From: DASYTH01 sp035942955 | GTDB taxonomy: Bacteria > Actinomycetota > Actinomycetes > Mycobacteriales > Pseudonocardiaceae | Direction of reading: 5' to 3' | Length of the DNA stretch: 31,118 bases | Assembly (NCBI RefSeq): GCF_035942955.1 | Contig: NZ_DASZCQ010000182.1 | Span: forward strand, 1 to 31,118 | Part shown: positions 9,357 through 15,880 of the stretch, piece after piece | Layout of the letters: the number at the start of each line of letters is the position of its first letter | Position numbering within the stretch: the first letter of the stretch is position 1 | The notes under the pieces: generated by a model | Databases searched by the model: none | Told to the model about the DNA's origin: nothing | The model's input: the letters and a program-made list of their open reading frames with translations, nothing else | Translations under genes and position numbers: made by a program

Positions 9357-9677
9357 ATGCACGACGAGCTGCACGAGCGGATCCGGAAGATCGTCGCCAC
9401 GATTCCACCCGGATCGGTGGCGTCCTACGGGGACATCGCGGAGTTGGCCGGGGCGCCGTCGCCCCGGCTGGTCGGCCGGGTGCTGGCCGAGGACGGCGCG
9501 GATCTGCCGTGGCACCGGGTGTTGCGGGCGGACGGCACGCCCGCGCACCACCTGGCGCACCGCCAGCTGGAGCTGCTGCGCGCCGAGGGCGTGCTGGCCG
9601 ACGGTCAGCGGGTGAGCATGCGCCGGTACCGCTGGGATGCCGTCGAGGTGCTCGAGGACCCCAGCCTGTTCGACTAG
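9357..9677 (+). CDS. Alkyltransferase-like protein (ATL, MGMT family without the catalytic Cys)
   Basis: 106 aa from ATG 9357. It is the MGMT C-terminal DNA-binding fold: SVASYGDIAELAGAPSPRLVGRVLA is the helix-turn-helix with the arginine finger, followed by LPWHRVLRADG. In true O6-alkylguanine transferases this motif is PCHR with a reactive Cys; here it is PWHR, as in E. coli YbaZ/ATL, so the protein should bind O6-alkylguanine without repairing it and hand the lesion to nucleotide-excision repair. The ORF opens 34 bp after the outermost possible adnA start on the other strand, so the two repair genes share an upstream region. Position and orientation match Rv3204 of M. tuberculosis. Immediately after its stop begins repeat copy A. 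Confidence 0.9.
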   Translation: MHDELHERIRKIVATIPPGSVASYGDIAELAGAPSPRLVGRVLAEDGADLPWHRVLRADGTPAHHLAHRQLELLRAEGVLADGQRVSMRRYRWDAVEVLEDPSLFD

Positions 9678-9764
9678 CCGTGTTTCTAGCTCGGGCTGTG
9701 TTTTCTAGCTCGGGCAAGGCCGCCGGTCGCCTTCGGCGAACGGCCTCGGGTTGAGTTGCGTGGT

Positions 9765-9807
9765 GGGTTGCGGGCCGGGGTGGGGGTTGGGTGTCGTGGG
9801 TGGTGGG
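9765..9807 (+). other. Potential G-quadruplex in repeat copy A
   Basis: On the plus strand the run pattern is G3-N4-G3-N2-G4-N1-G5-N2-G3-N6-G3-N4-G3, well above the four G-runs needed for a quadruplex with loops of at most 7. In a read-through transcript of the ATL gene it would lie in the RNA. Confidence 0.6.
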
Positions 9808-9821
9808 CTGACGACGCCTGC

Positions 9822-9848
9822 GGGCAGGGCTCGTTCCTCGCCCTGCCC
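9822..9848 (+). other. Conserved hairpin in repeat copy A
   Basis: A perfect 8-bp stem GGGCAGGG/CCCTGCCC encloses an 11-nt loop CTCGTTCCTCG. ACGACG (9811-9816) and CGTCGT (9853-9858) can extend it outside. The same stem and loop occur in copy C (23530-23556) and, with one non-Watson-Crick pair, in copy B (23270-23298). There is no T-tract after it, so it is not a classical intrinsic terminator. Confidence 0.65.
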
Positions 9849-9887
9849 TTGTCGTCGTGTGGCGGCCGCCCTCGCCAAAGATTTGCC

Positions 9888-9947
9888 GACCCCAGCGCAG
9901 TTGACCCCAGCGCAGTTGAGCTCAGCGGAGTTGAGCTCAGCGCAGTT
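9888..9947 (+). repeat. Four 15-bp tandem units at the tail of repeat copy A
   Basis: The units are GACCCCAGCGCAGTT (9888-9902), the same again (9903-9917), GAGCTCAGCGGAGTT (9918-9932) and GAGCTCAGCGCAGTT (9933-9947). Copy C carries one such unit and copy B two, so the number varies between copies. Confidence 0.85.
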
Positions 9948-9989
9948 TCGAGACGCGAGCTACGCGGTCGGGCAGTTTCCCGACGTCGG

Positions 9990-10982
9990 TCAGGTCAGCT
10001 TCTCGTCGGCCGAGGTGCGGTGCGCAAGGTGCTCGGCCGGGATCTGGCCGAGCCGGCCGGCCTGGAAGTCCTCGATGGCCTGGATGATCTCCTCGCGGGT
10101 GTTCATCACGAACGGGCCGTAACGGGCGATCGGCTCCCTGATCGGCTGGCCGCCGAGGACGAGGATCTCCCAGCCGGTCGGGGAGTTCGCCGGTTGCGTG
10201 TCGGCGGCCCGCATGGTGATCGCGGCGCCGGGGCCGTACACGGCGAGCTGGCCCTCCTCGAGCGGGCGGCGCTCCGGGCCGACGGTGCCCCGGCCGGAGA
10301 GCACGTAGACCATGGCGTTGAAGTCCTCCGGCCATGGCATCGCCAGCCGGGCGCCGGGGCTGACGGTGGCGTGCAGGTAGGTGATCGGCGTGTAGGTGAC
10401 GCCGGGCCCGTCGTGGCCGGCCAGCGTGCCGGCGATCACCCGGACCAGCGCTCCACCGTCCACACTGGACAGAAGAGCGGCGTCGCGGGCCTCGATGTCC
10501 TGGTAGCGCGGCCGGACGAGCTTCAGCTCCCGCGGCAGGTTAACCCACAGCTGCACGCCGTGGAACAGCCCGCCCTTGGCCACCAGCTCCTGCGGCGGCA
10601 TCTCGTTGTGCAGGATGCCGGCGCCGGCGGTCATCCACTGGGTGGCGCCGTCGGTGATCAGCCCGCCGCCGCCGATCGAGTCGGTGTGCTCGAAGGCGCC
10701 GTCGATGATGTACGTGACGGTCTCGAAGCCGCGGTGCGGGTGCCACGGCGCGCCCTTCGCCTCACCGGGGCCGTACTCGACCGCGCCCATGTGGTCGAGC
10801 AGCAGGAACGGGTCGGCCAGCGAGAGGTCGACGCCGGGAAACGGCCGGCGCACCTGGAAGCCCTCGCCCTCGAGGAACCGTCGAGCCGGCACGATCCTGC
10901 GCACCCCTCGCCAGGACGTGGCCGACTCGGACAGCTCCGGCAGGCGGGGCAGGGTCAACGTGTCGGCGGTGATGGCAGGCAT
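9990..10982 (-). CDS. Pirin family protein
   Basis: 330 aa from ATG 10982, with a strong site GAGGAGG just upstream. It is a bicupin: the first cupin has the pirin signature FLLLDHMG...PWHPHRGFETVTYIIDGAFEHTDS, where the His residues around HPHRG and the HNE (ILHNEMPPQE) supply the metal ligands, and a second, more degenerate cupin covers residues about 190-290. Pirins act variously as metal-dependent quercetin dioxygenases or redox-responsive regulators; the substrate cannot be told from sequence. It is the last minus-strand gene of the nitrate island, 46 bp after cbiX. Whether it belongs functionally to nitrate assimilation is not shown. Confidence 0.9.
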   Translation of the reverse strand: MPAITADTLTLPRLPELSESATSWRGVRRIVPARRFLEGEGFQVRRPFPGVDLSLADPFLLLDHMGAVEYGPGEAKGAPWHPHRGFETVTYIIDGAFEHTDSIGGGGLITDGATQWMTAGAGILHNEMPPQELVAKGGLFHGVQLWVNLPRELKLVRPRYQDIEARDAALLSSVDGGALVRVIAGTLAGHDGPGVTYTPITYLHATVSPGARLAMPWPEDFNAMVYVLSGRGTVGPERRPLEEGQLAVYGPGAAITMRAADTQPANSPTGWEILVLGGQPIREPIARYGPFVMNTREEIIQAIEDFQAGRLGQIPAEHLAHRTSADEKLT

Positions 10983-11028
10983 CTCGCCTCCTCACTCCCG
11001 GCCACCCTGGACGGCGACCTCTCACGCC

Positions 11029-11715
11029 CTACAAGTTAGTTGCGTGCTCAATTATTCCCGGGCTCCGGCAGCAGAGCGCCTCCACGTAGCGCCGCGCGAT
11101 CAGCTCGGCCACCCGGGGATGGGCGCCGATCGGCTCGGCGACGACCCCGGCCCCGCAGCCGGCGACGGCGCGGTGGAACAGGCCGGGGGCGAGCAGCCAG
11201 GACGCGACCGCGACCCGGCCGGGCAACTGCCCGACGAGGTCGCCGACCCGGGGCGCGGTCGTGGTGACGTACCCGATCCGCACGTGGCTGCCCGTCCGGG
11301 CGCCGAGCAGGACCGCCGCCCGGCGCACGTCGGCCAGCGCCCGCGGATCCGACGAGCCGGCCGCGGCCAGCACCAGCGTGTCGCCGGGGCGCCAGCCGGC
11401 CGAGATCAGCCGGTCGTGCGCGGCGGCCACCAGCCCCGGCGCGGGGCCCAGCGGCGCTGTGATCAGCGCCCGGCCGCCGACCTGGGCCGGGATGTCGACC
11501 CGGACGTGGTAGCCGGACGCCAGGAAGGCCGGGACCACGACGGCCGGGCCGGCCAGGCGGCCCAGCACCGTGCCCACGTCGGGGGCGCGGACGTCGGCGA
11601 AGGCGACCAGGACCGCGACGCCGCGCAGCCGGACGCGAACCTGCTCGGCGATCTCGTGCGCGACCGTGGCGCCGGCCGGATCCCGGGTGCCGTGCGCCGC
11701 GAGGACGAGCGTCAT
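11029..11715 (-). CDS. cbiX: Sirohydrochlorin chelatase (CbiX/SirB family), for siroheme
   Basis: 228 aa from ATG 11715, which overlaps the nnaR stop by 4 bp (ATGA). It begins with the chelatase signature LAAHGTRDP (catalytic His in the AHG motif), and LASGYHVRVDIP supplies the second conserved His region. A second half of similar fold follows, so it is the long, two-domain type. It should insert Fe2+ into sirohydrochlorin to give siroheme, the prosthetic group of NirB. Translational coupling to nnaR and closeness to nirBD support a siroheme rather than cobalamin role, although CbiX proteins can insert cobalt. The tail ends with two adjacent Cys (ALCCRSPG), a possible metal-binding feature. 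Confidence 0.88.
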   Translation of the reverse strand: MTLVLAAHGTRDPAGATVAHEIAEQVRVRLRGVAVLVAFADVRAPDVGTVLGRLAGPAVVVPAFLASGYHVRVDIPAQVGGRALITAPLGPAPGLVAAAHDRLISAGWRPGDTLVLAAAGSSDPRALADVRRAAVLLGARTGSHVRIGYVTTTAPRVGDLVGQLPGRVAVASWLLAPGLFHRAVAGCGAGVVAEPIGAHPRVAELIARRYVEALCCRSPGIIEHATNL

Positions 11716-12839
11716 GAGTAGTCGACGGCGAGGCGGTAGCCGCGCTTGACGACGGTTTGGACGAGGTGGGGTCGGCCGAGCGCGGCACGCAGGCGGGCGA
11801 TGGCGGTCTCGACGGCGTGCTCGTCCACCGTGGCCGTTCGGCCGGAGTGGCGGCGCAGCACGCCGGCCAGCGCGCGGCGGGACAGGACGTGGCCGGGGGT
11901 GGCGGCGAGCGCACGCAGCACGGCCATCGGGGCCGGGGGAACCGGGCGGAGCTCGCCGTCGATCACGACGGCCTGGCCGCGCAGCTCGAGGTCGGTCGAG
12001 CCGACGGTCAGCCGGATCGCCCGCGCCGGCAGCGCGACGGACAGCTCGCGGACCAGCGCGCCGATCCGCCCGCGGGCCGGCTGGACGACCGGAATTCCCT
12101 TGCGCGACAAGGGGCCCGCGGTGATCGGGCCGACGCAGGCGACCAGCACCTGGGAGCGCAGCAGGTCCACCAGCTCGTCGAGCCGGCCGCCCCGCTCGGC
12201 CGCGCGCAGCACGCTGGCCGCGGCCGGGGCGCTGGTGAACGTCAGCGCGTCGACCTGGCCGGCCAGCACGGCGTCGAGCAGCCGCTCGAGCGGCGCCGGG
12301 TCGGCCGGGCCGGTCCACCGGTACACCGGGATCTCGACGACATCCGCGCCGTCGGCGCGCAACGCGTCCACGAACTCCGGCAGCGGCTCACCGTGCAGCT
12401 GCACCGCGATCCGCATACCGTCCACTCCGGACTCCAGCAGGTACTCGAGCAGCTCGGCGCTGGCCTCGGACTCCGGCGACCAGTGCTCGACCAGCCCGGC
12501 GGCCCGGATGGCGCCCTTGGCCTTCGGGCCGCGGGCCAGCAGCCGGGCCGGGGACAGCTTGGCGCGCAACGCATCGCCCAGCCCCCACCCCTCGGCCGCC
12601 TCCACCCAGCCGCGGAAGCCGATCCCGGTGGTCGCCACCGCCACGTCGACCGGCCCGTCAAGCAGGCTGCGGGTCGCGCGCAGCAGCTCGGTGTCGTCGT
12701 CGAGCGGGATGATCCGGATCGCCGGTCCGTGCAGGACGGTGGCGCCGCGGCGTTCCAGCAGCGCGCCCAGCTCGTCGGCGCGCCGGGCCGCGGTCACGCC
12801 GACGGTGTAACCGGCGAGTGGTGACGCATCCACGCGCAT
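11712..12839 (-). CDS. nnaR: NnaR-type regulator: uroporphyrinogen-III synthase-like domain fused to OmpR-type winged helix
   Basis: 375 aa from ATG 12839, with GGGGAG just upstream. Residues about 1-265 form a HemD-like domain (GYTVGVTAARRADELGALLERRGATV, later ALTFTSAPAAASVL and VACVGPITAGPL). Residues about 280-375 are a winged-helix DNA-binding domain of the Trans_reg_C type (LRALAATPGHVLSRRAL...VDEHAVETAIARLRAAL...VQTVVKRGYRL). This fusion is that of Streptomyces NnaR and mycobacterial Rv0260c-like proteins, described as co-activators with GlnR of nitrate and nitrite assimilation genes. It lies 53 bp after nirD and overlaps cbiX by ATGA. Whether the HemD part still makes uroporphyrinogen III or only senses a tetrapyrrole or another ligand cannot be decided here. 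Confidence 0.87.
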   Translation of the reverse strand: MRVDASPLAGYTVGVTAARRADELGALLERRGATVLHGPAIRIIPLDDDTELLRATRSLLDGPVDVAVATTGIGFRGWVEAAEGWGLGDALRAKLSPARLLARGPKAKGAIRAAGLVEHWSPESEASAELLEYLLESGVDGMRIAVQLHGEPLPEFVDALRADGADVVEIPVYRWTGPADPAPLERLLDAVLAGQVDALTFTSAPAAASVLRAAERGGRLDELVDLLRSQVLVACVGPITAGPLSRKGIPVVQPARGRIGALVRELSVALPARAIRLTVGSTDLELRGQAVVIDGELRPVPPAPMAVLRALAATPGHVLSRRALAGVLRRHSGRTATVDEHAVETAIARLRAALGRPHLVQTVVKRGYRLAVDYS

Positions 12840-12892
12840 TTTCTCCCCACCCACCGTCCCGCCACCGCGTCCCCGGTCCTCCACGGCGAGGG

Positions 12893-13240
12893 TCACAGCG
12901 ACCTCACCAGGACGGTCCCGTCCTCGCCGAGCAGCACCGGGTAGACGGCCACGGACACCGTGGGATCGTCCACACATACCCCTGTGCGCAGGTCGAACGC
13001 CTGCTTGAACACCGGCGACACGGCCACCGGCACCCCGCCCCGGTCCCCGACGATACCGCGGGACAGCACCGCCGCGCCGCTGAACGGATCCACATTGGAC
13101 AGCGCGAAGACGGCGTCGTCCTCGGTACGGAACACGGCCACCTGATCGCCACCGGGCAGCAGCGCCGCCACCCCGCGATTGGGCTGCAGCACCGAAACCC
13201 GGCACACCGCGATCCAGGTTCCCTCGTGCAGAGCGGTCAT
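12893..13240 (-). CDS. nirD: Nitrite reductase (NAD(P)H) small subunit NirD
   Basis: 115 aa from ATG 13240, overlapping the nirB stop by 4 bp (ATGA). It has the Rieske-like beta fold of NirD (VAVFRTEDDAVFALSNVDPFSGAAVLSRGIVGDRGGVPVAVSPVFKQ and then FDLRTGVC). It lacks the CXH pairs of true Rieske proteins, as NirD proteins do, so no cluster is expected. It completes the NirBD enzyme reducing nitrite to ammonium in the cytoplasm. The length is normal for the family. The tight coupling suggests equal production with NirB. Confidence 0.93.
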   Translation of the reverse strand: MTALHEGTWIAVCRVSVLQPNRGVAALLPGGDQVAVFRTEDDAVFALSNVDPFSGAAVLSRGIVGDRGGVPVAVSPVFKQAFDLRTGVCVDDPTVSVAVYPVLLGEDGTVLVRSL

Positions 13241-15750
13241 CGTCCCACTACCTCCGGAATGCCCAGCTGGACCGGGACCCGCTGCCCGCGCTCCTCTCTG
13301 AACGATATGGTCGGGTCCGGTGTGCCGGGTGCGTTGACGAACGACGTGAACCTGGCCAGCTTCTCCGGGTCCTCGAGCACCCCGCGCCACTCGTCGGTGT
13401 ACGACTCGACATGGCGCGCCATCGCGGCCTCGAGGTCGGCGCAGATGCCGAGGCTGTCGTGCACGATCACGTCCCGCAGGTGGTCGAGGCCGCCGTCCAT
13501 GGCCTCGAGCCAGCCCGCGGTCCGCTGCAGCCGGTCCGCCGTGCGGATGTAGAACATCAGGAACCGGTCGATCAACCTGATCAGCGTCTCGGCGTCGACA
13601 TCGGACACGAGGAGGTCGGCGTGCCGCGGCCGGAACCCGCCGTTGCCGCAGACGTAGAGGTTCCAGCCGTGCTCGGTGGCGATCACGCCGAAGTCCTTGC
13701 TCCTGGCCTCGGCGCACTCCCGGGCGCAGCCGGACACGGCGGCCTTCACCTTGTGCGGCGCCCGCAGCCCGCGGTAGCGCAGCTCGAGCCGGATCGCCAT
13801 GCTCACCGAGTCCTGCACCCCGTAGCGGCACCAGGTGGTGCCCACGCACGACTTCACCGTGCGCAGCGCCTTTCCGTAGGCGTGCCCCGACTCGAAGCCG
13901 GCATCCACCAGCCGCCGCCAGATCCGCGGCAGCTGGTCCACCGTGGCGCCGAACAGGTCGATCCGCTGCCCACCGGTGATCTTGGTGTAGAGCCCGAAGT
14001 CCCGCGCCACCTCCGCGATCACCAGCAGCTTGTCCGGGGTGATCTCCCCACCCGGGATGCGCGGGATCACCGAGTAGGTCCCGTTGCGCTGCAGGTTGGC
14101 CAGGAAGTGGTCGTTGGTGTCCTGCAGGGTGGCCTGCTCGCCGTCCAGCACGTGCCCGGCGCCGAGCGAGGCCAGGATGGACGCCACCGCCGGCTTGCAC
14201 AGATCGCAGCCGTGTCCCCTGCCGTACCTGGCGATCAGCTCGCTGAAGGTGCGGATGCCGGTCGACGACACGATCTCGAACAGCTCGGCCCTGCTCTGTC
14301 CGAAGTGCTCACACAGCGCCTTGGACTGCACGACCCCGGCCGCCGACAGCAGCTGCTTGAGCATCGGCACGCACGATCCGCAACCGGTGCCCGCCTTGGT
14401 GCACGACTTGAGCGCCGGCACGTCCGCGCAGCCGTCGACGATCGCGCCGTCGATCGTCTGCCTGGTCACCGCGTGGCACGAGCAGACCTGCGCGTCGGCC
14501 GGCAGCGCGCCGACCCCGATCCCGCCGCCGTCGCCGGCCGGGGCGATCAGCGTGGCCGGATCGGCCGGGAGGTCCCGCCCGACCAGCGGGCGCAGCATGG
14601 TGTACGCCGTGGCGTCGCCGACAAGCACGCCGCCGAGCAGCGTCCTGGCGTCGTCGGACACCACGAGCTTCTTGTACGAGCCGGAAACCGCGTCGTTGAA
14701 CACGACCTCGAGGGCGCCCTCGGCCTTGGCGTGCGCGTCGCCGAAGCTGGCCACGTCGACGCCGAGCAGCTTGAGCTTGGTCGAGGTGTCCGCACCGGGA
14801 AAGGTCGCCGCGCCGCCGAGCAACCGGTCGGCGACCACCTCGGCCATCGCGTAGCCCGGCGCCACCAGCCCGTACACCCTGCCCTCGATGCAGGCGCACT
14901 CACCGATCGCGTACACGTTCGGATCGCTCGTGCCGCAACCGGAGTCGACGACGATCCCGCCGCGGGCGCCGAGCTCGAGGCCGGCCGCGCGGCCGAGGTC
15001 GTCGCGCGGCCGCACCCCGGCGGAGAACACCACCAGGTCGAGGTCGAGTTCGGTTCCGTTGGACAGCACCGCGATCAGCCGGTCCCCGTCCTTGGCGATG
15101 GACTGGGTGGAGGTGCCGGGGTGCACGGTGACGTCCAGGCTCTCGATCAACCGGCGCAGCAGCGCCCCGCCGCCCTCGTCCACCTGCAACGGCATCAGCC
15201 ACGGGCCGAGCTCCACTACGTGCGGGGACAGTCCCATGTCCCGCAACGCCTTCGCCGCCTCGAGCCCGAGCAGGCCGCCGCCGACCACCATGGCCGCCCG
15301 CCGCCCCCGCTGCGACGCTGCGGCGAGGGCGGTGGCCCGGATCGCGTCCAGGTCCTCGATGGTCCGGTACACGTGGCAACCGGGCAGATCCCGGCCGGGA
15401 ACCGGCGGCACGAACGGGTAGGAGCCGGTGGCCAGCACCAGCTTGTCGTAGGCGTGGACGGATCCGCCGGCCGTCGTCACGGTGCGCGCGGCCCGGTCGA
15501 CCGCGACCACCGGATCGCCCAGCCGCAGCGTCACAAGCGGGTCGCCGCCGTAGTCCGCGCCGTCCAGCTCGAGCTCGCGCGCGTCCCAGGAGTCCACATA
15601 GGACGATAGGTTCACCCGGTCGTACGCCGGGCGGGGTTCCTCGGCCAGCACCACGACCCGCCAGTCCCCGCCGGCGTCCCGGTCGCGCAACGCCTGAACC
15701 AGCCGGTGGCCGACCATGCCGTTGCCGACGACGACCAGTGTCCGCGCCAT
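13237..15750 (-). CDS. nirB: Nitrite reductase (NAD(P)H) large subunit NirB
   Basis: 837 aa from ATG 15750, chosen because GAGGAGG lies about 10 nt upstream and the protein then starts MARTLVVVGNGMVG, as NirB normally does; a GTG at 15789 and ATG at 15783 are in frame but fall in the promoter region. Domains: FAD-binding (GNGMVG) and NAD-binding (VVGGGLLGLEAA) Rossmann folds; a BFD-like [2Fe-2S] domain (CSC about 421, CGSC about 456); the sulfite/nitrite reductase ferredoxin-like half domain; and a siroheme-[4Fe-4S] domain with CVGTTWC (about 634) and CARECAEAR (about 676). It reduces nitrite to ammonium by six electrons. A GlnR box lies upstream. Confidence 0.95.
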   Translation of the reverse strand: MARTLVVVGNGMVGHRLVQALRDRDAGGDWRVVVLAEEPRPAYDRVNLSSYVDSWDARELELDGADYGGDPLVTLRLGDPVVAVDRAARTVTTAGGSVHAYDKLVLATGSYPFVPPVPGRDLPGCHVYRTIEDLDAIRATALAAASQRGRRAAMVVGGGLLGLEAAKALRDMGLSPHVVELGPWLMPLQVDEGGGALLRRLIESLDVTVHPGTSTQSIAKDGDRLIAVLSNGTELDLDLVVFSAGVRPRDDLGRAAGLELGARGGIVVDSGCGTSDPNVYAIGECACIEGRVYGLVAPGYAMAEVVADRLLGGAATFPGADTSTKLKLLGVDVASFGDAHAKAEGALEVVFNDAVSGSYKKLVVSDDARTLLGGVLVGDATAYTMLRPLVGRDLPADPATLIAPAGDGGGIGVGALPADAQVCSCHAVTRQTIDGAIVDGCADVPALKSCTKAGTGCGSCVPMLKQLLSAAGVVQSKALCEHFGQSRAELFEIVSSTGIRTFSELIARYGRGHGCDLCKPAVASILASLGAGHVLDGEQATLQDTNDHFLANLQRNGTYSVIPRIPGGEITPDKLLVIAEVARDFGLYTKITGGQRIDLFGATVDQLPRIWRRLVDAGFESGHAYGKALRTVKSCVGTTWCRYGVQDSVSMAIRLELRYRGLRAPHKVKAAVSGCARECAEARSKDFGVIATEHGWNLYVCGNGGFRPRHADLLVSDVDAETLIRLIDRFLMFYIRTADRLQRTAGWLEAMDGGLDHLRDVIVHDSLGICADLEAAMARHVESYTDEWRGVLEDPEKLARFTSFVNAPGTPDPTISFREERGQRVPVQLGIPEVVGR

Positions 15751-15797
15751 CCGTCCCGAACCTCCTCGCTCCTCGATAGCCATGCTCACCCGCGGCC

Positions 15798-15835
15798 GTG
15801 TCGAGGTCGGGTCAGCGTCGTTTCGCGACTGTTAA
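15798..15835 (-). promoter_or_regulatory. Predicted GlnR binding box upstream of nirB
   Basis: Read on the minus strand: TTAAC-n6-GAAAC-n6-GACCC-n6-GACAC, four elements on an exact 11-bp period. The actinobacterial GlnR consensus is gTnAC-n6-GaAAC-n6-gTnAC-n6-GaAAC. The first pair is nearly perfect (only the initial g is t), and the last element matches 4 of 5. The near edge is 47 bp upstream of the nirB ATG, which places a transcription start between box and gene, consistent with activation under nitrogen limitation. The binding itself is inferred. Confidence 0.7.
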
Positions 15836-15880
15836 GGGATCCTCCCGCCGCAGGTCAGCGGCCGGTGCGTGGCGAACACC

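Larger units (their letters stand above)
9680..9955 (+). repeat. Intergenic repeat, copy A
   Basis: This fills almost all of the 312-bp gap between the ATL stop and the pirin stop. Parts in order: the head TTTCTAGCTCGGGC, partly duplicated (9682-9694 and 9701-9715); a small TCGCC-TTC-GGCGA hairpin (9727-9739); a G-run block (9765-9807) with seven runs of three to five G; a perfect hairpin GGGCAGGG (9822-9829) / CCCTGCCC (9841-9848); the palindrome GGCGGCCGCC; and four 15-bp units ending in TCGAGACGCG. The inverted copies B and C at 23191-23681 share the same order of parts and long identical stretches. No transposase or terminal inverted repeats are visible. I could not match it to a named element. 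Confidence 0.85.

Noticed and set aside
9888..9947. Short CRISPR-like array
   Set aside because: The units abut without spacers and are only 15 bp; no cas genes are present.
13411..15609. 732-codon plus-strand frame over nirB (and similar frames over nasA and the lipase region)
   Set aside because: These are antisense to clear enzymes with complete motifs; no independent evidence of coding.
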